Origin: an uncultured Clostridia bacterium
GTDB taxonomy: Bacteria > Bacillota > Clostridia > Oscillospirales > Ruminococcaceae
NCBI GenBank assembly: GCA_947628655.1
Contig: CANRAS010000003.1
Coordinates: forward strand, 105,766 to 169,765
Reading direction: 5' to 3'
DNA length: 64,000 nucleotides
The position numbers were made by a program, and so were the translations under genes. The notes beneath the pieces are model-generated. The model was given only the letters and a program-made list of their open reading frames with translations, was not told where the DNA came from and searched no databases. Below, one piece after another: positions 29,272-37,661 of this stretch; position 1 is the stretch's first letter; the number at the start of each line of letters is the position of its first letter.

Positions 29272-29943
29272 TTGTCAATCGTTTTAATCAGAGCAGTTAT
29301 TTTGTATATAGTACTTGCGTTTTCCCTGCGGCTTATGGGAAAACGGCAGTTGGGAGAACTTCAGCCGTCGGAACTTGTAGTCACTATCCTTATTTCCAAC
29401 ATAGCGGCTATCCCTGTTGAGGACAGCTCCGTCCCGATGATAATGGGCATTGTGCCTATTTTAACGCTCGTGTGTATTGATGTCGTAATGTCGGGCATAA
29501 TGATGAAATCCGCAAGGGTGCGAAAGCTGATGATAGGCTCCCCGCGCATTATAATCAGCGAGGGAGAAATTCTCCAAAAGGAGATGAAACGCCTGCGCTA
29601 TACGGTGGACGACCTTACAGAGGCAATGCGCCAACAGCAGATATTTGATATAACACAAGTGCATTATGCGATAGTGGAAACAAACGGAAAGATAAATTTC
29701 CTGCAAAAGAAAGATTTTCAAAGCGCGGAGAAACAGGACGTAAACGCGGGCGGTTCTACAAGCAACCCGCCGAGCGTAATTATCCGCGACGGCGTTATCG
29801 ACAAAGAACAGCTTAAACTGTTAGGGTTAGGCGAGGGCTGGTTAAAAAAGACGCTCCGCGAGAACGGAATTACCGAAAAGAACGTGTTTTTACTCACCTC
29901 TGAAAGCGGGGGAAAGTATACGATTATTAAAAAGGCGGGTTAA
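29272..29943 (+). CDS. DUF421 (YetF-like) membrane protein
   Basis: The N-terminus has about three membrane helices, including the family signature LRLMGKRQLGELQPSELVVTILIS. The cytoplasmic C-terminal part has the LRYTVDDLTEAMRQQQIFDI and VHYAIVETNGKINFL blocks. The TTG at 29272 is eight bases after AAAGGAG and gives 223 residues; the ATG at 29266 is only two bases from that site. The family is common in spore formers; its molecular role is not settled. It is followed after three bases by DUF4363. Confidence 0.88.
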   Translation: MSIVLIRAVILYIVLAFSLRLMGKRQLGELQPSELVVTILISNIAAIPVEDSSVPMIMGIVPILTLVCIDVVMSGIMMKSARVRKLMIGSPRIIISEGEILQKEMKRLRYTVDDLTEAMRQQQIFDITQVHYAIVETNGKINFLQKKDFQSAEKQDVNAGGSTSNPPSVIIRDGVIDKEQLKLLGLGEGWLKKTLRENGITEKNVFLLTSESGGKYTIIKKAG

Positions 29944-29946
29944 TTT

Positions 29947-30324
29947 ATGAACAGGATAATAGTAAGTATTGTGATACTCGCATTGCTCGTGTGCTTGTGC
30001 GGTTGGGCGGTCTTTACTGTCCGCGGAAAAGTCGCAGACCTTAAATCCAAGATAGAGCAAGTGGAGGAGGCTTTCAGCCAAAGCGACCGTGAAACGTGCG
30101 TTAAGGCGGCGGGGGAGTTGGAGGACGAATGGCGCGATTTTATGAACCATTCGGTTTTAGTAAACGATTTGGGACACGCGCTCGAAATAACGTCCTCAAT
30201 CGCGGAGATATACTCGTTCGCACAGCTTAACAACGAGGAACTTTACGCCGCCTGCGACAGGGCGCAGGTACAGATAGAGATATTTGAGGATATTCAGTTG
30301 CCGACGTTCTGGAAGATACTTTAA
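29947..30324 (+). CDS. DUF4363-family membrane-anchored protein
   Basis: This 125-residue protein has one N-terminal membrane helix (about 4-24) followed by a helical domain of about 100 residues rich in Glu, resembling DUF4363. The family is usually coded directly after DUF421, as here, suggesting a shared membrane complex. Function unknown. A terminator follows 18 bases after the stop. Confidence 0.8.
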   Translation: MNRIIVSIVILALLVCLCGWAVFTVRGKVADLKSKIEQVEEAFSQSDRETCVKAAGELEDEWRDFMNHSVLVNDLGHALEITSSIAEIYSFAQLNNEELYAACDRAQVQIEIFEDIQLPTFWKIL

Positions 30325-30342
30325 ATAAAGCAACAAAAAAGC

Positions 30343-30372
30343 ACGCTCCGTAACAGTTACGGAGCGTAAATT
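30343..30372. terminator. Bidirectional terminator between DUF4363 and SpoIID-like genes
   Basis: A twelve-base inverted repeat (ACGCTCCGTAAC/GTTACGGAGCGT) is nearly contiguous, with AAATTTTT on one side and a CAAAAAAG run on the other, so it can stop transcripts from both sides. Confidence 0.8.
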
Positions 30373-30373
30373 T

Positions 30374-31753
30374 TTAGTAAACATCAGTTCCTTGAAAATA
30401 GAACGTAAGTATTTGTTTGTAGTCCCAACCCCAGTATTTTGCGAGGTTGTTTGCGCCGTTCTGGCTAAGCCCGACGCCGTGACCGTAACCGTATGTAGTC
30501 ACCGTAAACTGTTCCTTTTCAGCGTCATATTCAATATCAAACGCAGATGAACGTATGTCGTAGTCCATAATTATCTCTCGGAAACGTCTGCCCGTAATTC
30601 TCAGCTTATCGCCGTCGTTATCGACAAAGTATTCGTTCCCGCCGATCATCATATCGCCGACGTATTTCCCCTCAAGGTGATTTTGAATGACAAACCATTC
30701 GGAGGGGTCGCCCGAAAGCTCTATGTTCGCGTTATTCTTGATGTAATCTTTCATTTCGCTTAGGGAGAACGTTTTCTTTATGCCGTAATTCGGGTCGTAT
30801 TTTTCGTCAAGTTCACAATAAACGCTTTGCAGATACGGGATATTCCCGCCCCATACGTTCTTGCTCGACGCGGTACATCCCGCCGACGACGCCGAATAAA
30901 CCGCCTGAATAAGTTCGCCTTGATAGTAAATACCCTCGCCGATAACCGATTTTACGAGCGTACGGACAGAATCGTTCGTGCTTTCCTTTAAAATACAGTA
31001 CGGTGCTTTCCCGTGAAGATTGCTGTATTTTACATATGTATAAGCCGTGACCGCCTGCGCTTTTATTGCCTCGGGTGCGAATGTACTGCCTATTTCGTTT
31101 TCGACTATCTGCGTAATAATATCTACCGCATTCCCCGAAACCTCAGTATCGCCGTTCGTTACGCGAAGTATCTCGCCGTTCGGGTCGTCGTTCGGAAGTT
31201 CCGCGGGTTCGCTTGTTTCGCCGTCGGAAGTCGTTGAACTTGTTTCCTCCGAAGTCGTCGAGGAAGTGCTTGAAGAACTCTCGACAGTTGACGATGAACT
31301 CGATGAACTTGAAGAACTCGAAGAACTGCTCTCTGCGGGTCTTGACGATGAAGATTGTTCGCTGTATGTCGGTTCGTCCTCGCTTGAAGTTTCCGAACTT
31401 GACGAAGATGATTTGTTCGTAAGTTCCAGAACGGCAGATGTCGGGCGATAGGACGATGCTACTCTGTTATCGGCAAAATTCGGTCTTGCGAAATGGAGAT
31501 TTTCGATAGCCACGGAACTTGTAGGTGTGCTTTCGGTTGAAGTGGCTGATGAAACGTCGCCCTGCGTTCCCGCGTCCACGATAAAATCCACCGTGCCGCC
31601 CAGCTTGTCGGCGTTATCGGATGACGGCGCGCTTGTCTGCGGGGAAACGTCGTTGTCTATGCTCTTCACAGTACCCGTGACGGCACAGCAGAAGATATAC
31701 ACACTGCATATCAACAAAGCCACAAAGATTTTAACCAATGACAAATGTTTCAT
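30374..31753 (-). CDS. SpoIID/LytB-domain exported protein with Ser-rich linker
   Basis: This 459-residue protein has an N-terminal signal or anchor helix (about 7-28). A long low-complexity linker follows (about 110-190) with a run of 14 Ser and many Ser/Thr/Glu. The C-terminal SpoIID domain (about 195-459) has ENEIGSTFAPEAIKAQAVTA, YSASSAGCTA and GYGHGVGLSQNGA. SpoIID is a lytic transglycosylase acting on peptidoglycan during engulfment; this copy may be a vegetative or spore paralogue. It is the last gene of the nifS-sortase operon. Confidence 0.88.
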   Translation of the reverse strand: MKHLSLVKIFVALLICSVYIFCCAVTGTVKSIDNDVSPQTSAPSSDNADKLGGTVDFIVDAGTQGDVSSATSTESTPTSSVAIENLHFARPNFADNRVASSYRPTSAVLELTNKSSSSSSETSSEDEPTYSEQSSSSRPAESSSSSSSSSSSSSSTVESSSSTSSTTSEETSSTTSDGETSEPAELPNDDPNGEILRVTNGDTEVSGNAVDIITQIVENEIGSTFAPEAIKAQAVTAYTYVKYSNLHGKAPYCILKESTNDSVRTLVKSVIGEGIYYQGELIQAVYSASSAGCTASSKNVWGGNIPYLQSVYCELDEKYDPNYGIKKTFSLSEMKDYIKNNANIELSGDPSEWFVIQNHLEGKYVGDMMIGGNEYFVDNDGDKLRITGRRFREIIMDYDIRSSAFDIEYDAEKEQFTVTTYGYGHGVGLSQNGANNLAKYWGWDYKQILTFYFQGTDVY

Positions 31754-31764
31754 ATCCTGTTCCT

Positions 31765-32871
31765 TTATTCATCATCTTCATATCCGACAAGAAGTTTTTT
31801 GTCCCACTTTCTGCCCTCCCAAACGTAATCATACTGTTTATAGTACAAATCATAGAATTTGGGATTGGGGTTCGCGTAGGCTTTTTCGACGTCTACCGTC
31901 GGGCTTTCGCCGGGGCGTGTTTCGCGCGCGAAAACCACAAAACGCAAATCAGTATTGCCATAGCCGAACATACAGGTTGACAATGTAAGAAGCTGGTCGC
32001 CGTACTGTACGTTTACATCGGGATTATAGAATGTCGAGCGGTCGAGAATTTCCGCGACATAATTGTTAAAGTCTTTCTCGCTCTTGAAATTCTGCTTGTT
32101 GTGGTAATAGAACACCTCGCCCGCGTCGGATTCGGTATTCAGCATTATCGCCGCGAATATCTTGTAGGTCGAAGTTTTATAAAGAGTACTGAATTCAACG
32201 GTCGGGTGTTCCTTATAAAAGCTGATGTCGTTGTGGTCGGGATTGGACACGCCCCAATTGAAATAGTAGGGCAGACGTCCGAAATATTCGCCCGACTGCA
32301 TATTATGCCCGTATATAACGATATTTGCGGGTTCGCTCGTCGGAGTAATCAAGCCGCGGTAGTCCGCGAAAAGCGCGCCCGACTTCACCTTGTTGCCGTC
32401 AAAATCGGTGTCGAGGTATTTGTCGTTGTCAATTGTCTGCATTACGACATAATCTATCCAATTGTAGCTTTCGTTTGTGCCTTTAATAGTAAGCCAGCCT
32501 ATAGTTTCGGGATTTTGTTCCAACAGCGGTTCAAATCGGCTCTGCACGGTTCGCTGCGGATAGGAAATCGGACCGAACCCTTTCGGTTCTTCGGGCGCGG
32601 AACTTTCGGGCTGCGAACTCGTTTGTGACGAAACGTTGCTTGAAACGTCTGCCCCCGCATGAAACTCGCTTGCGCGGTCATCGTCGAGTTTCTTTGTTTT
32701 CGCCCGCTGAACAGCGTCGTTTACCATAAGGCTTACCGCGACAATCAGAACGCACGCCGCCGTCAGAAAGCATATCTTCCGTATGATTTCCGACCTTTTA
32801 TCGCCTTTCCACGGGATAAGGTATTTTGCAATGCGTTTAAAAACGTTTTCTTTTTTGTCTGATTTGCTCAT
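31765..32871 (-). CDS. Class B-like sortase, second of a tandem pair
   Basis: The start at 32871 follows GGGGGA and gives 368 residues. A cytoplasmic segment with KRIAKYLIPWKGD (about 12-24) precedes a membrane helix (about 32-50), a Ser/Pro linker and the sortase domain. The catalytic triad candidates are H189 (YGHN), C300 (TLSTC) and R310 (RFVVFAR). It is a paralogue of the next upstream sortase. No protein with a recognisable sorting signal was found in the window. Confidence 0.88.
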   Translation of the reverse strand: MSKSDKKENVFKRIAKYLIPWKGDKRSEIIRKICFLTAACVLIVAVSLMVNDAVQRAKTKKLDDDRASEFHAGADVSSNVSSQTSSQPESSAPEEPKGFGPISYPQRTVQSRFEPLLEQNPETIGWLTIKGTNESYNWIDYVVMQTIDNDKYLDTDFDGNKVKSGALFADYRGLITPTSEPANIVIYGHNMQSGEYFGRLPYYFNWGVSNPDHNDISFYKEHPTVEFSTLYKTSTYKIFAAIMLNTESDAGEVFYYHNKQNFKSEKDFNNYVAEILDRSTFYNPDVNVQYGDQLLTLSTCMFGYGNTDLRFVVFARETRPGESPTVDVEKAYANPNPKFYDLYYKQYDYVWEGRKWDKKLLVGYEDDE

Positions 32872-32916
32872 CTTTCTATTTCCCCCTTGCAAAATTTTCT
32901 ATATTAATACGCGCAG

Positions 32917-34131
32917 TTAACCGCCGTAGCCTTTGAGTTTCGAGGTATCCCAGTTACTGCCGTACCATTGCCCGCCTATAAGCTGATAGTAATAATCCCA
33001 GAGTTTCGCGCCGTAGTTTCTTTGCGCAACGGAAGTATCCACATATTCGCTCTCGCCGGGTCTTACTTTTCTCGCAAGCAGAACAAAGCGCGTTTCCTTA
33101 TCTCTGCCGAGCGGCCAGTAACAAGTAGAAAGGGTCAGGAGCTTATCGCCGTATTCAAGGTCAACGTCCGTATAGAACCAACTTCTGTCCATTACCTGTA
33201 TGATATAGTCGTTAAATTCCTCCGCGCTGTTAAACTTTGTCTTTGAAGTATAATCAAACACTTCGCCGTATTTCTCTTCGGTGTTTACGACAATACCCGC
33301 GAATATCTTGTAGGTTTCGCTTTGTCCGCCGTCCTGCTGGAACAGGATAGTCGGGTGAACCTTGTAGAACGCGAGCGGTTCTATCGACGCGTCGTACGGA
33401 ACGTAGTGATTTACATACGCAAACCCGTAACCCGAACTCAAGTTGTGACCGTAAAGGATAATGTTGTCGTCCGTGCCGTCCCAGGCGTTGTTAGGACCTG
33501 AGAACACTTCGCTTGAAAACTCCTCGTATTCGCCCTCAAAATTATGGTCAACGTAATATTGGAAATCTCCCTTTCTCTGAACGACCGCATGATTTAACAG
33601 CGTACCCGATATTTGTATCCATGCGCGGGTGTCGGGGTTAATTCCGCGCAGATAGTCAAAATCAACGTTCAGCGGATAGTTTACAACGGGCGTTAAGTCG
33701 ATGTATTCGGGTTCTTCCGTACCCGCCGTTGTGGGTATGAAAGCGTCGGGGTTTGTAAGTCTGTCAGGTTCTATATAGTTGATAGAACTGTTCGGAACGC
33801 CTGCCGACGACGCGAGTTTATCGCTTTCCTTGCCCGTATTGGACATTCCGACAAGCTGTCTTATCAGGAACACGAGCGTACCGATAAGAATACAGATAGC
33901 AAGGAGCAAAAGCACCTTTCTCGCAATTTCGCCCTTAGTATCTCCCGGCTGAGGGATTATGAATTCAAAGAACCTCTTAAACGGGTTCTTCTTTTTCTTC
34001 TGAGGGGTCTTGCTTGATTTCTTGCTTGAAGTTGCTGTCACATCTACGTCAAATTTATCAAGAGCAACGTCCCTTTGCTTTTCTTTCTTCTCGCTTGTCT
34101 TTTTGAGGTTTTTTTCGTTTTTGTTTGCCAT
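32917..34131 (-). CDS. Class B-like sortase, first of a tandem pair
   Basis: This is a 404-residue sortase. A Lys-rich, disordered cytoplasmic tail (1-50) is followed by FKRFFEFIIPQPGD (51-64), a membrane helix (about 73-92), a linker, and the catalytic domain with H229 (LYGHN), C337 (TLSTC) and R348 (RFVLLAR). The juxtamembrane KR..IP..GD motif is shared with the second sortase, supporting origin by duplication. It begins 16 bases after cinA/pncC. Confidence 0.88.
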   Translation of the reverse strand: MANKNEKNLKKTSEKKEKQRDVALDKFDVDVTATSSKKSSKTPQKKKKNPFKRFFEFIIPQPGDTKGEIARKVLLLLAICILIGTLVFLIRQLVGMSNTGKESDKLASSAGVPNSSINYIEPDRLTNPDAFIPTTAGTEEPEYIDLTPVVNYPLNVDFDYLRGINPDTRAWIQISGTLLNHAVVQRKGDFQYYVDHNFEGEYEEFSSEVFSGPNNAWDGTDDNIILYGHNLSSGYGFAYVNHYVPYDASIEPLAFYKVHPTILFQQDGGQSETYKIFAGIVVNTEEKYGEVFDYTSKTKFNSAEEFNDYIIQVMDRSWFYTDVDLEYGDKLLTLSTCYWPLGRDKETRFVLLARKVRPGESEYVDTSVAQRNYGAKLWDYYYQLIGGQWYGSNWDTSKLKGYGG

Positions 34132-34147
34132 GATGATTTCCTTTCGT

Positions 34148-34639
34148 TTAAATAATTATTTCCAGTAACATTGAAAGCGCCTTTTCTGTCGCCGTCAATC
34201 TTATATTGTTTCTTCCCGTATCGGGAAATTTGAACTTTTCGCATTTATCGCGACCCTCTCCGCACGCGCATATATACACCGTGCCCACGGGATTTTCTTC
34301 CGTACCGCCCGTAGGACCCGCAACGCCGCTTATTGCGACGGCGTAATCCGCTCCGGACAGTTTTATCGCGCCTTTTGCCATTTCCTCGACGCATTCAGGA
34401 CTGTATTCGGAAAATACTTTCAGCGTATTTTCAGCAACGCCTAACAGTTCCCGCTTTATCTTGTTGGAATATGACGCGACGCCGAGTTCTATCACCGAGC
34501 TGCTCCCCGCAACGCCCGTAATCGCGGCGGACACCATTCCGCCCGTGCAGCTTTCCGCAGTCGTTATTTTAACGCCGCGTTCGGTGCAGACCTCAACCAA
34601 TCTGCGCGCCAATCTTTGTATGTTTTCAAAGTTATCCAT
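34148..34639 (-). CDS. pncC: Nicotinamide-nucleotide amidase, CinA C-terminal domain
   Basis: PncC deamidates nicotinamide mononucleotide to nicotinate mononucleotide, returning it to NAD synthesis. The 163-residue protein is a stand-alone CinA C-terminal domain with the TAESCTGGMVSAAI motif, SYSNKIKRELLGV and GVAGPTGGTEENPVGTVY. The N-terminal CinA domain is absent. It overlaps the thiI stop by one base. Confidence 0.92.
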   Translation of the reverse strand: MDNFENIQRLARRLVEVCTERGVKITTAESCTGGMVSAAITGVAGSSSVIELGVASYSNKIKRELLGVAENTLKVFSEYSPECVEEMAKGAIKLSGADYAVAISGVAGPTGGTEENPVGTVYICACGEGRDKCEKFKFPDTGRNNIRLTATEKALSMLLEIII

Positions 34640-35841
34640 TATTCTATGAACACCGTTTCCTCTCCGTATTTATAGCGCGTTACGCTCGTTCCCTCGACTG
34701 CCTTTTCGATCATACTGTCGAAATCCCACACCGCCTCCGCTTTAAGCACATCATCAAGATGCGGTTTAGTGCGCGGGTGCTTTGGCGAAAACACCGTACA
34801 GCAATCCTCGTAGGGCAGTATTGATGTTTCAAACGTACCTATCCTGCGGGCAATATCCGTTATTTCTATCTTGTCCATTCCGATAAGCGGGCGAAACACG
34901 GGGTATTCCGCCGCCGCGTTTGTACAGCCCAGCGCATACAGAGTCTGGCTTGCGACCTGCGCCAGACTTTCGCCCGTGATGATAGCGCCGTAACCGTCCT
35001 TTTTGCAGACGCGGTTCGCTATTTTCACCATAAGGCGGCGCATTATCACAGTAAAGTATTCTTCGGGACAATGGTCGCGTATAGCCTCCTGTATCTCAGT
35101 AAACGGAACGCAATAGAACATTATATCTCCGCAGTAGTCCGTCATTTCCTCGCAGAGTTTGCGCACCTTTGCAAGCGCCCTGTCCGACGTGTACGGCGGA
35201 CTGATATAGTGTATACAGTCCACTATAAGACCGCGCTTTGCCATCATATAGCCTGCGGCGGGGGAATCTATCCCGCCCGACAGCATTAAAAGCGCCTTGC
35301 CGCTGCTCCCGACGGGCATACCGCCCGCGCCCGTTATCCGTTTCGCCGACAGATACGCTCCGTTATCGCGTATTTCGAGCCTTACGGTCACATCGGGATT
35401 GTGAACGTCCACCCCCAAATTCGGGAAAGCGTCCAGAACAGCGTCGCCAAGTTGTTGTTGTATTTCGGGTGAAGTGAGCGGGAACGTTTTGTCGGCGCGC
35501 TTTGCCTCGACCTTGAACGTTTTTACGTCAGAGCCTTGGAACGCGTCCTTTAAACAATCTCCCAAATTCGCCTTTACTGTTTCAATATCCTTTGGGAATA
35601 CCCTGCACTTTTGAATAGCGCCGATCCCGAAAACCTTTTTCAGCGCCTCGACAGCCGCGTCAGCGTCCGCATTTTCATCACACGGTTCTATGTATATCGT
35701 GGACTGCATACGTTCGTACCCGAACTGCCCGATTTTTTTCAGCCTGCGCTTTATATTGCTCTGGAGCATATCCTCAAAGGTCTTTTTATTGATCCCTTTC
35801 AAGGCAATTTCTCCATACTTTACCATTATAATTTCTTTCAT
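34639..35841 (-). CDS. thiI: tRNA 4-thiouridine synthetase ThiI
   Basis: ThiI adenylates and thiolates U8 of tRNA and can take part in thiamine thiazole synthesis. The 400-residue protein has the NFLD/THUMP region (about 60-165) and the PP-loop SGGIDSPAAGYMMAKRG. There is no C-terminal rhodanese domain, so sulfur must come from a dedicated desulfurase. The adjacent upstream gene encodes one, as in the Bacillus nifZ-thiI pair. Confidence 0.95.
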   Translation of the reverse strand: MKEIIMVKYGEIALKGINKKTFEDMLQSNIKRRLKKIGQFGYERMQSTIYIEPCDENADADAAVEALKKVFGIGAIQKCRVFPKDIETVKANLGDCLKDAFQGSDVKTFKVEAKRADKTFPLTSPEIQQQLGDAVLDAFPNLGVDVHNPDVTVRLEIRDNGAYLSAKRITGAGGMPVGSSGKALLMLSGGIDSPAAGYMMAKRGLIVDCIHYISPPYTSDRALAKVRKLCEEMTDYCGDIMFYCVPFTEIQEAIRDHCPEEYFTVIMRRLMVKIANRVCKKDGYGAIITGESLAQVASQTLYALGCTNAAAEYPVFRPLIGMDKIEITDIARRIGTFETSILPYEDCCTVFSPKHPRTKPHLDDVLKAEAVWDFDSMIEKAVEGTSVTRYKYGEETVFIE

Positions 35842-35845
35842 TCCG

Positions 35846-36949
35846 TTATCTTCTGACCCTTTCGATTGTTTTCGAGATACCGTCGCAAAGAACGTCTATG
35901 TCGTCTGTCGTGTTCTCCGCGCAAAACGATACTCTCACGGCGCAGTCGATGTCCTTGTCCGAAATGCCGAACGCGGGCAGAACCTCGCTTTTCTTTCCCT
36001 TGGAGCAAGCCGAACCGCTTGAAACGTAAATCCCGTTTTCCTCAAGAGAATGTAACATTATCTCACTGCGAACCCCGCGAACGCTGAAATTTACGATGTT
36101 CGGAACGCAGTTGCCGCTTGAATTAACGGCGATGTCATTCATCTGCGCGAGTTTTTCGAGCAGATAGCCTTTAAGGCGAGTAAAATGCTCCTCGCTTCCC
36201 CTGTATGCGCGGACAGCCGCGTCAAATCCCGCAATAAGTTCGACAGGCTCAGTTCCCGAACGCATATTGTTCTGCTGACCTCCGCCCAAAATCAGCGGGG
36301 GAATGTTTATCCCTTTTTTGATAAATAACGCGCCTATTCCCTTTGTAGAATGTATCTTATGCCCAGATACGCTGATAAGGTCGCCCGCGAGAGGAACTTT
36401 CAAAAATCCCTGCACCGCGTCAATGTGAACGAGCGTTTTCGGATTTTTCCGCTTGACATTTTCATACAACCGCACAACGTCGATTTTAAACCCCGTTTCG
36501 TTGTTCACAGCCATTGCCGACACGAGCGCGGTGTTTTCGTCAACGGCGTCAGCCAAAGCCTCGGTGAAGTCCGCATAGTCACGGGGCGCGATTTTTACTG
36601 CCTCAAAGCCGTTTTCCTCTAACCGCGCCAGAACCCTCGCCACAGACGGGTGTTCGACAGCGGTCGTGACAATCCGTTTACCGCGTGCTTTTTGCATAAC
36701 GCCGAGCAAGGCGGTGTTGTTGCTTTCCGTTGCGCCCGAAGTGAAGATAATGTTCCCGTCAAGCGGAGTTTTCGTCCCCGACAGCGCACCGAGCAATGTT
36801 TTCTTTGCCCTTGCTATAATCTCAATTGACGCCGTTCCCAGTTTGTGGAGCGAACTCGCATTCCCGAACGACTGTTCCATTGCCGCGTTTACCGCGTTTA
36901 TACATTCGGCGCACGGCTTTGTCGTCGCGGCGTTGTCAAGATATATCAT
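35846..36949 (-). CDS. Cysteine desulfurase (NifS/IscS-like), probable ThiI sulfur donor
   Basis: This PLP enzyme moves sulfur from cysteine to a protein persulfide. Starting at 36949 (MIYLDNAATTKP) it has 367 residues, PLP-binding Lys near 198 in SGHKIHSTKGIG and the active Cys near 315 in SSGSACSKGKKS. The short active loop and four-base gap to thiI suggest a desulfurase dedicated to tRNA thiolation rather than general Fe-S assembly. GGGTGAT serves as ribosome site. Confidence 0.93.
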   Translation of the reverse strand: MIYLDNAATTKPCAECINAVNAAMEQSFGNASSLHKLGTASIEIIARAKKTLLGALSGTKTPLDGNIIFTSGATESNNTALLGVMQKARGKRIVTTAVEHPSVARVLARLEENGFEAVKIAPRDYADFTEALADAVDENTALVSAMAVNNETGFKIDVVRLYENVKRKNPKTLVHIDAVQGFLKVPLAGDLISVSGHKIHSTKGIGALFIKKGINIPPLILGGGQQNNMRSGTEPVELIAGFDAAVRAYRGSEEHFTRLKGYLLEKLAQMNDIAVNSSGNCVPNIVNFSVRGVRSEIMLHSLEENGIYVSSGSACSKGKKSEVLPAFGISDKDIDCAVRVSFCAENTTDDIDVLCDGISKTIERVRR

Positions 36950-37085
36950 CAAATCACCCGATAAACATAACAAATTGAGTATAAAGCGCTTGGCAATGCG
37001 TTTTCACTAATCACCGACCGCTTTATCATTATAAATATGAGGTGTTATTTTACCTATTTAAACAAACAACTCCATACTATCTATT

Positions 37086-37094
37086 ATTATAACA
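37086..37094 (-). promoter_or_regulatory. Possible extended -10 promoter for the nifS-thiI-sortase operon
   Basis: The minus strand reads TGTTATAAT, an extended -10 element, about 137 bases before the desulfurase start. No good -35 was found. The leader between holds no recognised element. Confidence 0.4.
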
Positions 37095-37172
37095 CAAAAA
37101 TCTTGATTTGGCTAGTATTTTTTTATATTTTTCATATTTATTTCATATTATTTCGGGGAAAACATAAGAAAG

Positions 37173-37231
37173 TTACAATTCGGTTACAAAAAACTTACAA
37201 AAGATTACAATTGCAAAAGAAACGGTTACAA
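37173..37231 (+). repeat. Five helically phased TTACAA repeats
   Basis: TTACAA occurs at 37173, 37184, 37195, 37205 and 37226, spacings of 11, 11, 10 and 21 bases, so all face the same side of the helix. The last copy ends 14 bases before a -35 element. This arrangement resembles binding sites of OmpR/PhoB-type activators such as the Bacillus PhoP box (TTAACA-like direct repeats at 11 bases). Confidence 0.7.
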
Positions 37232-37245
37232 TATTGTCATAAATA

Positions 37246-37274
37246 TTGAATAATTCCGTGCCGTGTGATACAAT
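37246..37274 (+). promoter_or_regulatory. Promoter downstream of the TTACAA repeats
   Basis: TTGAAT and TACAAT are separated by 17 bases. Transcription should begin near 37281. The weak -35 fits a promoter that needs an activator bound at the repeats. Confidence 0.65.
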
Positions 37275-37280
37275 ATATAC

Positions 37281-37353
37281 AACGAAGGAAATCAAATCCT
37301 CCAAGTCATACCGAGGGCGCCGTTCATTCCCCGAACGGCGTCCGCTTTTGTTT
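37281..37353 (+). ncRNA. Candidate short RNA ended by an intrinsic terminator
   Basis: The predicted transcript of about 73 bases runs from the promoter at 37246 to a terminator at 37315-37353, an 11-pair stem (one G-U pair) with a seven-base loop and a GCTTTTGTTT tail. The 5' part holds AAATCCTCC, complementary to Shine-Dalgarno sequences, as in C-rich regulatory RNAs of Firmicutes. No reading frame of note lies inside. It could instead be an attenuated leader of the Cys-rich peptide. Confidence 0.45.
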
Positions 37354-37372
37354 AAGACCCCGCCGTCCGATT

Positions 37373-37401
37373 TTGTAACCGTTTTTTCCTCACGGCATAA
37401 T
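37373..37401 (+). promoter_or_regulatory. Second promoter before the Cys-rich peptide
   Basis: TTGTAA and CATAAT are separated by 17 bases, downstream of the terminator at 37315. A short GC hairpin (GCTCC/GGAGC) lies in the leader near 37421-37434. Confidence 0.45.
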
Positions 37402-37472
37402 ATGTATTGTGAAACGGAAGCTCCGCAGGGGAGCGGAAAGTTCATCAGAGTTTCCATAAGGAGGAAATGACT

Positions 37473-37622
37473 ATGTGCGGAATGAATAACGGCAATAGCT
37501 GCTGGATTATCATCCTTGTTCTTTTGCTTTGCAGCTGCTGCGGCGGCAACAACGGCATCAGCGCTCAGAACGACTGCGGTTGTGGCTGCGGCAACAACAA
37601 CGGCTGCGGCTGTGGCTGCTGA
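37473..37622 (+). CDS. Cys/Gly-rich small membrane peptide (49 residues)
   Basis: The ATG at 37473 is eight bases after AAGGAGG. The peptide has a short polar start (MCGMNNGNSC), a hydrophobic helix (WIIILVLLL, about 11-19), a CSCCGG patch and a C-terminal tail of Cys-Gly and Asn-Gly units ending GCGCGC; 11 or more of 49 residues are Cys. It resembles the small high-cysteine peptides often named chorion-class proteins in clostridia. Function unknown; metal binding or a spore-coat role is only a guess. Confidence 0.75.
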   Translation: MCGMNNGNSCWIIILVLLLCSCCGGNNGISAQNDCGCGCGNNNGCGCGC

Positions 37623-37661
37623 TAAAGCTGCTGCGCTTGACGTGGCGTAAGCCGAAAAAAT

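Noticed and set aside
31260..31340. Near-repetitive DNA resembling a microsatellite
   Set aside because: It encodes the Ser run of the SpoIID-like protein in frame, with mixed Ser codons.
37037..37470. Several frames of 70-94 codons around the TTACAA repeats
   Set aside because: They have no ribosome sites, are AT-driven in composition, and overlap promoters and the terminator.
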